A DNA stretch of 64,000 nt from Gammaproteobacteria bacterium (GCA_021772985.1 JAJFKX010000025.1:1-64000), one strand, 5' to 3'; counted from the first letter of the stretch, positions 24,069 through 33,976 are shown. Notes: generated by a model from the sequence alone, not told the origin. A program made the numbers and translations.

Positions 24069-24509
24069 ATGGAATACCTGCACACCATGGTTCGGGTAAA
24101 CGATCTCGAGCAGTCTTTGGATTTTTATTGCAAAAAATTAGGCTTGGTTGAAATCAACCGTTACGACAATAAAAACGGTCGCTTCACATTGGTATTCCTG
24201 GCTGCACCTGGTGATGTTGAGCAAGCCCGGCAACAACAGGCCCCATTGGTTGAATTAACCTATAACTGGGACACGGAAGAATATGCCGGTGGCCGAAATT
24301 TTGGGCATCTGGCTTATCGTGTTGATGATATTTATGCCCTATGCGAGCACCTGCTGCAATCCGGCGTCACCATTAACCGTCCTCCTCGTGACGGTCATAT
24401 GGCATTTATACGTTCACCGGATGGCATTTCAATTGAGCTATTGCAAAAGGGCGATGATCTACCCGGTAAAGAACCGTGGTTCTCAATGCCAAACAGCGGC
24501 GAATGGTAA
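24069..24509 (+). CDS. lactoylglutathione lyase (glyoxalase I)-like VOC protein
   Basis: The 146-residue VOC protein resembles glyoxalase [15 protein letters not shown] at the N-terminus, L-V-E-L-T-Y-N-W (about 74-81), [11 protein letters not shown] (about 89-99) and a terminal D-G-I-S-I-E-L-L-Q. Potential metal ligands are Glu76, His92 and Glu139 by approximate count. Expected role: isomerising the methylglyoxal-glutathione hemithioacetal in the cytoplasm. ATG 24069 is chosen for AGAGGA upstream; the frame is open from 24021. Confidence 0.85.
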   Translation: MEYLHTMVRVNDLEQSLDFYCKKLGLVEINRYDNKNGRFTLVFLAAPGDVEQARQQQAPLVELTYNWDTEEYAGGRNFGHLAYRVDDIYALCEHLLQSGVTINRPPRDGHMAFIRSPDGISIELLQKGDDLPGKEPWFSMPNSGEW

Positions 24510-24647
24510 CAACCATATCTGAGTCCAACCAGCCTGGAGCAGGTAGCATCTAATATTGCTTATCTGTTCACGGGCATCGTTCCATGGACATTCACTCGTT
24601 TGCCGTTCACCGTTTGACTTGATTTTAAGCGCTGTTTCTCACGCCAT

Positions 24648-26096
24648 TCAATTGGCACGTAACTGCAACAATCTACTGCCCAGTTGGGATGAAATTTTTA
24701 TTTCATCATCAGCTACGTGCATCCAGGTCATTGGAAACAAAGCCACTGGTGTTATCAATGCATAAAACCTTTGGTTTCCTGAGTCATTGATCATTAATAC
24801 CGGCAAACGTGTTGAGGTTTTAGTCCGATATTGATTCAGCCATTGACCCAGTGCGTTGGCATCGACCTGCAATACCCCACCACAGCTGTCGCTGGTAAGT
24901 CCGCTGAGTACCAGCTTGCCACTAATATTTTGATCATCGAATTGACCAGCGTACTGGTAGTCGCCGACATCACAAGTTGTACTATACGCTTGCTCGCCGT
25001 CACTCAAAAAAGCTGCGGCCAGCATAGCGGCCGAAAATTCCATTTGTGAAGTCCAGCGTGCATTCGACAGCAGTGCTACGCTTAACTGTTCATCAGGATA
25101 CAGCAATAGAATCGACCGCATGCCGTCATTGATACCCGAATGATGGACAATATGCCTGCCATGGTAATCGCTGCCTATCCGCCAACCTACTGCAACACGA
25201 TACCAATCAGTGCCGACAGTGGCACCTGCGTTGGTGACAACCGGCTGCAGCAGGCGCTGAAACAGGCCGGCTGAAATTACGGAACCGTCGAAATGTGCTG
25301 CACCGAAAGCAGCCAAATCACTTGCACTGCTGCCCAGACCGGCACCAGCCCAACTGAAACTATGATCAGCCACAGCTAGTTGCTGCACCGAACCATCAGC
25401 TGACACAGCATACTGCATGGAATCCTCTCGCCGTGGCTGATTTACCCTATTAGCAGCCAGCGTGTTTAACTCTAACTGCTTTGCCAACCCTCTCACTTGA
25501 TCATCGAAACGTTGGCTGGCAGCTTTTTCCATAACCGCCGATAGCAAAGTGTAGCCACTGCTGGAATAGAGATAACCGGAACCCGGAGTAAATGCCAGTG
25601 GCCGGTTGATAAACAACTCCAAGGCTTCCACTGCCGAGGTATACGGCCCGTTGTTACTGGCTCTCTGGACAAGATTGTAATGTTGAATGCCGCTGGTGTG
25701 TGCAGCCAGCTGCTCCAAACTGATAGCGCTTAGCGCGGTCGGAATTTCAGGCAAGTATTCACCAACACGATCCGACAATGCTAATTGCCGTTGCTCTATC
25801 AATCCGGCCAGCAGGGTAACCGTGATCAGCTTGGAGACACTGGCCAAACCAAAACGGGTGGATTCAGTAACCGGCAACGCCTGCTCAACATCAGCATACC
25901 CGGTTTGACCCTGCCATAGCAGCTGCCCGCGGTAATGCACCGCAGCGGCCATACCCGGCACTTGGTTAGTTTCACGTAACAGATCCAGCAAGCGGTTTGC
26001 GGTTTGTTGGGGTGACGCTGAGAGCACATCACCGGTACATGTAATTGCTATCACCAATAGCAACCGTTTCAATATTATTGGGTACATGCTCGACAA
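24648..26096 (-). CDS. secreted serine hydrolase of the class C beta-lactamase/DD-peptidase family
   Basis: The 482-residue protein has an N-terminal signal peptide (about 1-27). S-V-S-K at about 88-91 (L-A-S-V-S-K-L) is the S-x-x-K catalytic motif, Y-S-S about 174 stands where Y-x-N is usual, and H-H-S-G around 320 is the third motif. An additional C-terminal domain of about 120 residues follows. The family covers esterases, D-aminopeptidases and carboxypeptidases. It is 7 bp downstream of the repeat-protein gene, so the pair is an operon. The altered second motif may change activity. Confidence 0.85.
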   Translation of the reverse strand: MSSMYPIILKRLLLVIAITCTGDVLSASPQQTANRLLDLLRETNQVPGMAAAVHYRGQLLWQGQTGYADVEQALPVTESTRFGLASVSKLITVTLLAGLIEQRQLALSDRVGEYLPEIPTALSAISLEQLAAHTSGIQHYNLVQRASNNGPYTSAVEALELFINRPLAFTPGSGYLYSSSGYTLLSAVMEKAASQRFDDQVRGLAKQLELNTLAANRVNQPRREDSMQYAVSADGSVQQLAVADHSFSWAGAGLGSSASDLAAFGAAHFDGSVISAGLFQRLLQPVVTNAGATVGTDWYRVAVGWRIGSDYHGRHIVHHSGINDGMRSILLLYPDEQLSVALLSNARWTSQMEFSAAMLAAAFLSDGEQAYSTTCDVGDYQYAGQFDDQNISGKLVLSGLTSDSCGGVLQVDANALGQWLNQYRTKTSTRLPVLMINDSGNQRFYALITPVALFPMTWMHVADDEIKISSQLGSRLLQLRAN

Positions 26097-26103
26097 GCCC
26101 GTT

Positions 26104-27471
26104 CTAAAGAGATACCGGCTTACCGGTCAGATCGAAGTAATTGGCCCCGGCTGGCAAGCCCTGGCCATCGTAAAGATTTTGCGCCCTGGCCCAGCCCTGC
26201 TGCAGATGGTTTACCGGGTTCCCGCTGGTATTCATATAGCGGATGATCGTCCGGCGGTTAGTGTCATCATATTCATACAAAATGACAGCAACACCGGTAT
26301 CCAGTCGGTTGACCGGTTTCCCGTTGATATCAAGGAACTTAATTGCTATCAGGTTATGGTTGTCATCATAGCTGTAATCGAGTTGACAGAATCCACGTGT
26401 TTTGTGGGCAACCCGATTGCCCTCGGTATCGAAATACGACCGGGACAAAAACTGTATGCCGTCATTGCTCCATAGCACCTGAGCTCGGGCATAACCCCAG
26501 GCTTCCACCATCATCGGCTTACCATATTGATCAGCAAAATATGAACTCAGCATATTGCCAAAGTCATCATATGATCTGATACCACGCCCCCAACCGTAAG
26601 CATTCAGGATGGCATTGTCCCGTTCGTCTTCGTAACGAACCATCAGCTCATAACCCCATCGGGTATAGGTCTGGATTCCACGTGCAACATTCGGACCGTT
26701 TCCACGCAATGGATTACCCTGTCGGTCCAGCACATTCCAGGATTGCACTAACCCCTGTTTGTCAAAAACCATTTTATCCTGGGCTGCGCCAGTGTCATTC
26801 GCCAGCAGTTCACCGTTTGTATCAACATTCTGCATCAGCGCCAGCCAACTATCCGGACCATACTTCAGTATCAGGGTGCCAAATGCCAGCCCAGGCCGCA
26901 TGTTGACAGGCTGACCCTGCAGGTCGGAGCGCTGTTCAAGCACTGTGCCATCAACACGTATTTGCCAACGGTATTCAGCAATACCCCAGCTGTCCTGTAT
27001 CCGCTTGCCGTTGGTATCCTCGAAGTGCAATGAGCTCCTGTAACCCAAATCGTTAAGATTATAGATTTCGCGGTAAACATCACCCCGGCTGAGCATTGGG
27101 TTGCCCTGATAATCAAAACAATAACGAATTTCCTGTCCATCCTGGTAATAAATATCTACCCTGGAGCAATGCCAGAAATAATTAGCTGTATGGTTGGGTT
27201 CCAGCAATAAATTGCCACGCCGGAAGCTGACCTGGATCAGCCGGCCAGCCTGATCATAATCGAAGCGATAATGGTTGCGGACACGTGCTTGTTCACTGCT
27301 GAGTGAACCAGCACCGGCAATATCTGCAAATGGGCTTTCCCGGAACGCTAACGTTGTGAACCGGGTTGAATACTGGATTTGTCTGCCGTTGCTAAACTCT
27401 GAAGCTGCTGTGGGCGGCTGGAAATATAGCGTCAACATAACAACGGCTACGCGTAACATGTTTGAGAACAT
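26104..27471 (-). CDS. secreted protein with tandem YD/Rhs-like repeats
   Basis: The 455-residue product has a signal peptide (1-23). About a dozen degenerate units of 30-40 residues follow a Y-D-x-x-G-N/R-L-I-x-x-x-F/Y-x-D-x-x-G-K/N-P pattern (for example Y-D-D-F-G-N-M-L-S-S-Y-F-A-D-Q-Y-G-K-P). These look like short YD repeats of the kind that build beta-shells in Rhs/teneurin proteins, but no toxin domain or core motif is present. It is translated just before the serine hydrolase gene (7-bp gap). Function unknown; a cell-surface binding role is a guess. Confidence 0.72.
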   Translation of the reverse strand: MFSNMLRVAVVMLTLYFQPPTAASEFSNGRQIQYSTRFTTLAFRESPFADIAGAGSLSSEQARVRNHYRFDYDQAGRLIQVSFRRGNLLLEPNHTANYFWHCSRVDIYYQDGQEIRYCFDYQGNPMLSRGDVYREIYNLNDLGYRSSLHFEDTNGKRIQDSWGIAEYRWQIRVDGTVLEQRSDLQGQPVNMRPGLAFGTLILKYGPDSWLALMQNVDTNGELLANDTGAAQDKMVFDKQGLVQSWNVLDRQGNPLRGNGPNVARGIQTYTRWGYELMVRYEDERDNAILNAYGWGRGIRSYDDFGNMLSSYFADQYGKPMMVEAWGYARAQVLWSNDGIQFLSRSYFDTEGNRVAHKTRGFCQLDYSYDDNHNLIAIKFLDINGKPVNRLDTGVAVILYEYDDTNRRTIIRYMNTSGNPVNHLQQGWARAQNLYDGQGLPAGANYFDLTGKPVSL

Positions 27472-27665
27472 CTAAACACCTCACTGACAGGAATGGTTGT
27501 GGCCAGCATAATCAACAGGCGGCAGCTGTCATGAGCGTTACGGTATTTTTATCTGAGCAAACCCTGAGCAATAACTGAGCACAGGCAAGTACTTGAAAAA
27601 TAAATGCGTTTTGGAAGTTGTTGCGCCGTTAGCTCAGCCCTCGCATTAACAAAAAATCAATCTGA

Positions 27666-29714
27666 TCACATCCCGGCAGCAGGCAGCACTATTTGTAACC
27701 GGGCCAAATCCAGTTGTTCGCGTGAATTGACAGTGTAATAGACGGTACCGCCATCGGCTGTAGCGCTAAGATCAGATACGCTGCAACTGTCGCTGACCGG
27801 TATTTGCAACATCAGTCTATTATTCAAGTCGTTAAAGTGATAACGGTATAGCGCATCACTGGTTGCAGATAACGGTGCGATGTACCAGATACCATGGCTG
27901 TCCACCACCCAGCTGCTGCGGCACATGTGCGGAATTAGTTCCGCTTCACTGTCATCAGCAGCTAGCGCCACCAGTCTGTCATTAGAATCGCCTTGCAAAG
28001 CACAATACAGAGTTTCAGACCGCGGTTGCTGCTGCACATCAGTACACGCTTTAGCCGTTACCAGCCGGCTGTCACCCGAATCGATATTTAGTTCATACCA
28101 GCCATTCTGCTGATCTGCAGATGCTGGCACGAATACACTGAAATCACCAGCAAAGCGAACCGGCGCAGAGGCTGATGACAGATACCGTACAGGAACCAAA
28201 TCCTGTTGCTGAAGGCTATATATTGTGCTTTCCTGACCATCATCGGCCAGTGCGAAAGTGACTGCCACATGCCGGCCAGATTCACTGCTGTGTATGGCAA
28301 CTGCTGGCTTATCCAGATTTTGAATCAGCGGAACAGCTTTGCCGTTCTCTTCCTGCAACCAGACATTGCTTATTTCGTCCCGGCTACTGATAAACAACAA
28401 CCCGTCTGAACTGGCACTTACTGAACGAATGCTATGGTCAACGATACTGACGGGGCGTGGAAATGAATTGCCTGTTTGGGATACCGACCAGGTATTGAAA
28501 CGATCAGCAATTCTGAGCGTTTGGACGCTGTAGGGCCCGGTAACCCCAAAGCGATCGATGCGATGATCTTCCCCATATGCTTTATAGCCAGTATCTACAT
28601 TCAGATAAGTCAGCCCAGGTTTCCATGGACTGCGGTGAGCCACCAGTACTTCATCAATAGATAACCAATCATAAAAACCGATATCTCGCAATGTCATCAG
28701 CGTATCAATATCTGCACTGCCTATCGGCCAGCGTTGCAGGCTTTGCCCTCGGCGCATATCACAAACAAAACTGATCCGGTCATCGTTCAGATAGCGCAAT
28801 TGGCTAATTTGCACACAGTCAGAATTGGGTAATCCCAGCCTGACTGGAGCAGCTTCAGGTTCGACCTGTATAACATCCCAACCTCCCTCGGCTGTGCGGT
28901 CGGTAAAAACCAATGTTTGCTCGGTTTGCCAATCGGGTGCAGCCGCATAAGCATCGTTGCAAGGGATAACCCGTATGCTCTGAATGCTTTCCAGATCCAG
29001 TACATGTATCTCACACCTGGGCTGGGTCGCCAATACCGCCAGAAAACCGTCAGCAGGCGAAAAACGCGGCGCACGCAACTCCCCAGCGTGCGAAAACAAA
29101 GTGTAGGACGAACGTGTATAAATTTCTTTTACCCGCAAAACCTGATTTCCGCCGGTCAATGTGATGTATGCCATATAATTGCCATCACTGCTGAAATCGA
29201 ATTCACGGACATGTGGCAGACTTACTTCAAAAGCCTCGCTGCTAAACTCCAGTTCACCCAGAACCGGGGCATCGCCGTTAAGCAAATACCACATACCCAT
29301 CGTGATCAGCAGCACAGCGGAAACCAAGCGCAGGCTGAAACCTGAACGATGGTGCTTTGCCTGAACAAAGATTGGTTTTTGCAACAGTCGGTAACCCAGA
29401 CGCGGAATGGTTTTGATATAACGTGGATCGTCAGGTGAATCACCCAATATCCGCCGTAGATCTGAAACTGCACGGGTGATGGCCTCATCACTGACTGGAC
29501 GGTTACCCCAAGCCTTCGCAATCAATTCATCCTTAGTCAGGATCAAAGATTCAGCTTGTGCCAAAGCCACTAACAGTTTCATACACTGTGGCGGTAGCTG
29601 GCATATTAGCGTATCTTTTTGCGCGCTAAGCGCTCGCGGATTGACTAGCCAGTCACCGAGATAAAATCCCGGTAATAGCTTTACGGATGCTGGAGAAGGA
29701 TTAACGCTATTCAC
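27666..29714 (-). CDS. CadC/ToxR-like membrane transcriptional regulator with TolB-like propeller
   Basis: The 682-residue protein has a winged-helix DNA-binding domain of the OmpR/ToxR type (about 15-112: E-L-I-A-K-A-W-G, then D-L-R-R-I-L-G-D and I-K-T-I-P-R-L-G-Y-R-L). A single membrane helix lies at about 128-147. A large periplasmic part resembles a TolB/WD40 propeller (F-D-F-S-S-D-G-N-Y-M-A-Y, repeated P-R-F-S-P-A type turns). It likely senses a periplasmic signal and regulates nearby transcription without phosphorelay. The 194-bp gap to the repeat-protein gene downstream may include that operon's promoter. Confidence 0.86.
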   Translation of the reverse strand: MNSVNPSPASVKLLPGFYLGDWLVNPRALSAQKDTLICQLPPQCMKLLVALAQAESLILTKDELIAKAWGNRPVSDEAITRAVSDLRRILGDSPDDPRYIKTIPRLGYRLLQKPIFVQAKHHRSGFSLRLVSAVLLITMGMWYLLNGDAPVLGELEFSSEAFEVSLPHVREFDFSSDGNYMAYITLTGGNQVLRVKEIYTRSSYTLFSHAGELRAPRFSPADGFLAVLATQPRCEIHVLDLESIQSIRVIPCNDAYAAAPDWQTEQTLVFTDRTAEGGWDVIQVEPEAAPVRLGLPNSDCVQISQLRYLNDDRISFVCDMRRGQSLQRWPIGSADIDTLMTLRDIGFYDWLSIDEVLVAHRSPWKPGLTYLNVDTGYKAYGEDHRIDRFGVTGPYSVQTLRIADRFNTWSVSQTGNSFPRPVSIVDHSIRSVSASSDGLLFISSRDEISNVWLQEENGKAVPLIQNLDKPAVAIHSSESGRHVAVTFALADDGQESTIYSLQQQDLVPVRYLSSASAPVRFAGDFSVFVPASADQQNGWYELNIDSGDSRLVTAKACTDVQQQPRSETLYCALQGDSNDRLVALAADDSEAELIPHMCRSSWVVDSHGIWYIAPLSATSDALYRYHFNDLNNRLMLQIPVSDSCSVSDLSATADGGTVYYTVNSREQLDLARLQIVLPAAGM

Positions 29715-29855
29715 AGGTTGTGAAGTTTAACATTGGGTTTTTACAGTGTCCTGAAGCCGGGCCAATAACTGGCTATGCAATTAGCTGCACAACCACAAGT
29801 TGCAGCATACGTATTTTGAATGTTCTTTTTTTTCGTCGCCGAGAGGCAACACTGT

Positions 29856-31271
29856 TCACAAGGGCAGACTTATTTCAAATTGCATGCCACCATCATCAGG
29901 TATTGTTGCTACTATTTCACCACCGAGCAAATGTGTCAGCTCACGGGTTATAGCCAAACCCAGCCCGCTGCCACCTTGGCTTCTTGCTCTGGCCTGACTG
30001 GTGCGATAAAACCGGTCAAAAATATTCTCAAGTTCGGTTGCAGAAACCCCAGAGCCATAATCTCTTATCAATATACGAATAAGTTCACCATCAGCACTGA
30101 CATTAATACCAACCTGGCCGTTTTCGGGGCTGTGGGTTAATGCATTTTGCAACACATTGACCAATACCTGACGCAGTCGCATTGGATCAGTGGTGATTTC
30201 CGGAAACTCTTCGGAGCTAAGTGTGCAACGTACCCTATGGTTACGAAAAGGTACTGCTCTGATAGCCGAGTTCAATACTTCCTGAAGCTCGGTTGGTACC
30301 ATATTTAATGTGAGTTCACGGCTTTCCGCAAGGCTTAGCTCTTGTAAATCAGCCACTAAGTTTTGCAACTGCAGCACATCATTAAACAAGTTTTCAACAA
30401 GCTCAGATGTCAGCTCGCTGACATCATCACGTACAGCCTCCAAACTGCATCGCAAACCGGTTAACGGGGTACGCAACTCGTGCGCCACGTCGCTTACCAT
30501 CCGCTTGCGCAACAACTCTGTCCTGGCCAACCGGCTGGACATATCGTTAAACCGGCTAGCCAACTGCCCAACTTCATCGTCACCACTAATAGCTACCTGA
30601 TAACCCAGTTCACCAGTACCGACACGCTCACTGGCATCAGCCAGATCCCGTAACGGCCTGGTAATCTGACGGCCCACGAAAAACACGATTACCAACCCAG
30701 CCGGGATAAAAATAGCCAGTAATAGCATCGCAGTACTACGGGTCGCGGACAAAAATTCCTGTTGCGGGCGAGATAATGAATCTCGAGGCAATGGCAACCA
30801 CATCACCTGGCCAACCGTAACTCCGCCAACAATAACTGGTGCTGCATTCTGCATGCTCTCCATCAGCATCCAGCGGTTACCACTATTAGAATCAGACAGG
30901 CGAACATGCAAGCTATCACCTTCTATTTTGGCGGCTGTCACTTCAATTGTTTCCGGCGACCAGTACCGTTCACCGTTATTACCCATCACCAATAATAATG
31001 CCGGCCTTTCAGGCAATTGATGATCTGCCAGGGCGCGTTGCACAGCCTGCCAGCCACCACCTTCATATACATGGGCAAGCCTGCTTGCAACCGGGTTCGG
31101 TGTTGGTGTATTGCGGTCTACTTCCTGTCTCAAAAACGTTTCGAATCGATATTCAGTGGAGCGATTTTGCAACCAGACAAAAGTAATCGCACCCACTGCC
31201 AGGACCAACGCCAGCAGCAGTAACAATTTGCCCCGGATGCCCAGTTTAGCTACCGAAAAACCGGCGTTCAT
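29856..31271 (-). CDS. sensor histidine kinase, HAMP type (BaeS-like)
   Basis: The 471-residue kinase has membrane helices at about 14-33 and 170-195 bracketing a periplasmic sensor loop. A HAMP domain follows (about 197-250). A HisKA helix has the phospho-accepting His at about 263 in D-V-A-H-E-L-R-T-P-L. An HATPase domain contains N-A-L-T-H-S, D-Y-G-S-G-V and G-G-S-G-L-G-L. Its ATG overlaps the stop of the response-regulator gene (TAATG), so translation is coupled. The partner regulator and a serine hydrolase lie upstream in the same operon. Confidence 0.93.
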   Translation of the reverse strand: MNAGFSVAKLGIRGKLLLLLALVLAVGAITFVWLQNRSTEYRFETFLRQEVDRNTPTPNPVASRLAHVYEGGGWQAVQRALADHQLPERPALLLVMGNNGERYWSPETIEVTAAKIEGDSLHVRLSDSNSGNRWMLMESMQNAAPVIVGGVTVGQVMWLPLPRDSLSRPQQEFLSATRSTAMLLLAIFIPAGLVIVFFVGRQITRPLRDLADASERVGTGELGYQVAISGDDEVGQLASRFNDMSSRLARTELLRKRMVSDVAHELRTPLTGLRCSLEAVRDDVSELTSELVENLFNDVLQLQNLVADLQELSLAESRELTLNMVPTELQEVLNSAIRAVPFRNHRVRCTLSSEEFPEITTDPMRLRQVLVNVLQNALTHSPENGQVGINVSADGELIRILIRDYGSGVSATELENIFDRFYRTSQARARSQGGSGLGLAITRELTHLLGGEIVATIPDDGGMQFEISLPL

Positions 31272-31966
31272 TATGCTTTTTCCTGACCTGAGGTACTGAA
31301 TCGATAACCATAACCAGTAACCGTTTCAATATATTCAGGAGCCAGCCGGTCAAGCTCAATGCGTTTACGAATATTCGAAATGTGGATATCGATATTTTTG
31401 CGGCTGCCTTCAAAATCGCGCCCCAGAGCACGTTCGATCAATTCGTCACGACTGTAAGCCCTGCCGGGTGCATTCATCAGCGTTTCCAGGATACGGTATT
31501 CACTGTTGGTCAACCGCACCGCAACACCAGCCTTGGTCACACAGCGCTGTTGTTTATCCAGACTGAGGTCTCCAGCCTGGATCAAATGCGCTTGCCGCTG
31601 TTCATTACTACGGAGCCGCGCCTTTACCCTGGCTAACAGTTCCTTAGGGCTGAAAGGTTTGATCAGATAATCATCAGCGCCCAAACCCAACCCGGCGATA
31701 ATATCGTTCTCTGTACTCAATGCAGTCAACATGATGATCGGGGTATCCATGTTGATGCGCACTCGCCGGCAAATTTCCCGGCCATCCAGGCCAGGCAGCA
31801 TCAGGTCAATAATAAATAAATCGAAGTACTCTTGTTCCACCCTCGCCAAGCCGGCCAGACCATCTGCCTCGGTATGCACCTCAAAACCATCACGTTGCAA
31901 ATACAAGGCGATGGTTCTGCGGGTGGTTTCGTGGTCTTCAATGACCAGAACTTTTTGCACACTCAA
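31271..31966 (-). CDS. OmpR-family response regulator
   Basis: The 231-residue regulator has a receiver domain with phospho-acceptor Asp54 (F-I-I-D-L-M-L-P-G-L-D-G), Thr in M-L-T-A-L-S, and Lys in I-K-P-F-S. A winged-helix domain follows with the loop G-S-R-K-N-I-D-I-H-I-S-N-I-R-K-R-I and the end V-T-G-Y-G-Y-R-F. It is 9 bp downstream of the serine hydrolase gene and overlaps the kinase gene by one base. Confidence 0.94.
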   Translation of the reverse strand: MSVQKVLVIEDHETTRRTIALYLQRDGFEVHTEADGLAGLARVEQEYFDLFIIDLMLPGLDGREICRRVRINMDTPIIMLTALSTENDIIAGLGLGADDYLIKPFSPKELLARVKARLRSNEQRQAHLIQAGDLSLDKQQRCVTKAGVAVRLTNSEYRILETLMNAPGRAYSRDELIERALGRDFEGSRKNIDIHISNIRKRIELDRLAPEYIETVTGYGYRFSTSGQEKA

Positions 31967-31975
31967 TCCTGTTTA

Positions 31976-33385
31976 TTAATCAACTGCATACCCAATCCAC
32001 TGCCGCAACTGATCTGCAACAGGTGAAGCATTGTGGTTGGTGTTGGATAACACTACCAGCGCATAACCACTTTCCGGAAATACCGAGAAATCGGCATTAA
32101 TCCCAGGCGCGCCTCCATTATGGCCGACGTAGCGTTTTCCGTTAACCCGTCCATCCTGATAAAGATAAGCATAACCGCCCGCATCATTTCGCGATCCTTT
32201 AGCGGTGGTCATTTGTTCTCGGTAGTCGGGGTCAATCAAAGTACCATCGTATAAGGCTGTTGCAAATGCCAGTAGATCATTGGCTGACGCATAACCACCG
32301 CCAGCAGGACTGCCGATATTGCCTCTGATATGTTCATTGGAAACCAGCTCACCAGCACTATCGTCAGGCACAAAATAACCATTTGCCTTGCCACTGGCCG
32401 ACTCGGTTTTGGTGTAGTGATCGGAATGCGGCATCCCAGCGGGTGTGTAGATGTGCTTGCGGATGTAATCGTAATAACTTTGACCGGTAATTTCCTCAAT
32501 GATCAAACCAAGTACCACCGGCCCGCAGTTGCTATATTGCTGTTGTGCTCCCGGCTCAAAATCCAAAGACTCTTCAACAAACAGCTCAGCAAGCTCACCC
32601 ACGGTGGTGATACTGTCCTTACGCTGTTCGTACTCATCAGTCCAGTAGGAACCCATGCCGGAGGTGTGGGTTAACAAATGATGGATGGTCACCCGATCAC
32701 GAACCTGTTGATTAGGGTAATCAGGCAGGTGTTTGCCTACCGTATCGGTGAATGCCAGCTTACCCTGAGCAACCAATTGAGTAACCGCCAGGCCGGTAAA
32801 CATTTTATTCATGGAACCCAGGTTGATCGGCGTATCCAGGGTGTTTTCACGACCGTTTTCAATATCGGCCAGACCGTAGGCTTCAGCAAACAACGGCCGG
32901 CCGTTTTGAGCCAACAAAATGCTGCCGGAAAATTCACCTTTGGCCACACGATCCGCCATGTACTGCTGGAGTCTGATCACAACCTCTTCTGAACTGAGGT
33001 TTTTATCTTCAGCCTTTGGAGGAGCCCCGCTCCTGGCTACCGCCATAGCGTTGATTTTTAAGCCCGGCGCTAAATCCAGAGTGATATTCATCCATTTATC
33101 ACGCTCCGAAGATGCCATAAAAGTAATCTGTTCTGCATCACTTGAAGTAATACTGTGCACAGTAATATCGCCATTGTCATCGTAGAGCATGTTCATTATC
33201 CTGGCTAATCCAGTTGCCCCTCTACGCTCAATAAAATCCTGGGTAAATACTTCAGTTGTTATTTCGTTACGTTGTTCACCCATATTCCAGTAATCCACAA
33301 AATGGTTGGCAGCGGCATGCTCTGTTGCGTTAGCTGTGCTTTGAATCAGCACAACAACCAGTAGTGCGATCAGCAATTTATTCAT
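31976..33385 (-). CDS. secreted serine hydrolase (beta-lactamase family), first gene of a two-component operon
   Basis: The 469-residue protein has a signal peptide (1-20). A small N-terminal region (about 25-125) rich in short strands is shared by many secreted family members. The class C beta-lactamase-type domain contains S-M-N-K (L-G-S-M-N-K, about 190), Y-S-N (Q-Q-Y-S-N, about 292) and H-N-G (V-G-H-N-G-G, about 432), all canonical. It may act on peptidoglycan peptides or esters. ATG 33385 has ACAGGAG upstream; the frame opens at 33439. It is the promoter-proximal gene ahead of an OmpR regulator and kinase, suggesting the system senses what this enzyme makes or destroys. Confidence 0.86.
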   Translation of the reverse strand: MNKLLIALLVVVLIQSTANATEHAAANHFVDYWNMGEQRNEITTEVFTQDFIERRGATGLARIMNMLYDDNGDITVHSITSSDAEQITFMASSERDKWMNITLDLAPGLKINAMAVARSGAPPKAEDKNLSSEEVVIRLQQYMADRVAKGEFSGSILLAQNGRPLFAEAYGLADIENGRENTLDTPINLGSMNKMFTGLAVTQLVAQGKLAFTDTVGKHLPDYPNQQVRDRVTIHHLLTHTSGMGSYWTDEYEQRKDSITTVGELAELFVEESLDFEPGAQQQYSNCGPVVLGLIIEEITGQSYYDYIRKHIYTPAGMPHSDHYTKTESASGKANGYFVPDDSAGELVSNEHIRGNIGSPAGGGYASANDLLAFATALYDGTLIDPDYREQMTTAKGSRNDAGGYAYLYQDGRVNGKRYVGHNGGAPGINADFSVFPESGYALVVLSNTNHNASPVADQLRQWIGYAVD

Positions 33386-33554
33386 GTATTCGGCTCCTGT
33401 TCTTATTCGGTATGGCTTTAAATTGATGGCTAAACACACCCATCAAGCCGCTTTGATAGTTTTGAAAGCCAGCTTAAGTGCTGTGAGTAAAGAACGGGTA
33501 AAGAATGGGTAGTTGGGTTATAGCTTGAAATTTCGGGCACTAATCTGCCATGGG

Positions 33555-33976
33555 TTAAACCATGCCGCGTTGTGCCTCAAAGTATCTGATCATTCCTGCA
33601 TATGGACTGTCAGGCATTGCCCTCGATTTGATCAGTTGCAGATGCAAATCCTGAATCTCCGCAGGCACACTATCTGATCTGCTGATCGAGAGTTCAAGTA
33701 CTCGTTCTTTAGCATTTTGGGTTTCGACCTTTGCTCGAATCACGGCTAGCTCAGCTCCGTGTCTGACCACCCATATTGATGGATCTCCCAGCACTTCGGC
33801 GAGTGCATCGGAACCTGCCAGAACCAAAGCCAGGGAGCGCAATAAGGTGGATTTCCCAGTGCCGTTTTCACCTAGTATCACCGACTATTTTCGATTGTCC
33901 CACCCGGCAAGTCGAAATCAACAAACAGTCGTTCGGAACAGCGGACATTTTCGAGTTCGAGTGATTTAAGAAACAT
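33555..33976 (-). pseudogene. remnant of a RecF-like AAA ATPase
   Basis: From ATG 33976 one frame reads M-F-L-K-S-L-E-L-E-N-V-R-C and runs to D-L-P-G-G-T-I-E-N-S-R before a stop. A second frame continues with V-I-L-G-E-N-G-T-G-K-S-T-L-L, an intact Walker A loop, and ends after 108 codons. Intact relatives are several hundred residues with Walker B and a signature motif, all missing here. So the gene carries a frameshift near 33888 and has lost its C-terminal two thirds. No intact partner gene lies beside it. Confidence 0.78.

Noticed and set aside
26104-27471. Rhs/CDI-type polymorphic toxin
   Set aside because: The repeats are short, there is no Rhs core motif, toxin tip, VgrG/PAAR partner or immunity gene nearby.
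29720-30140. Plus-strand ORFs opposite the histidine kinase gene
   Set aside because: They are shadows of the kinase gene; no ribosome-binding site or protein-like composition.
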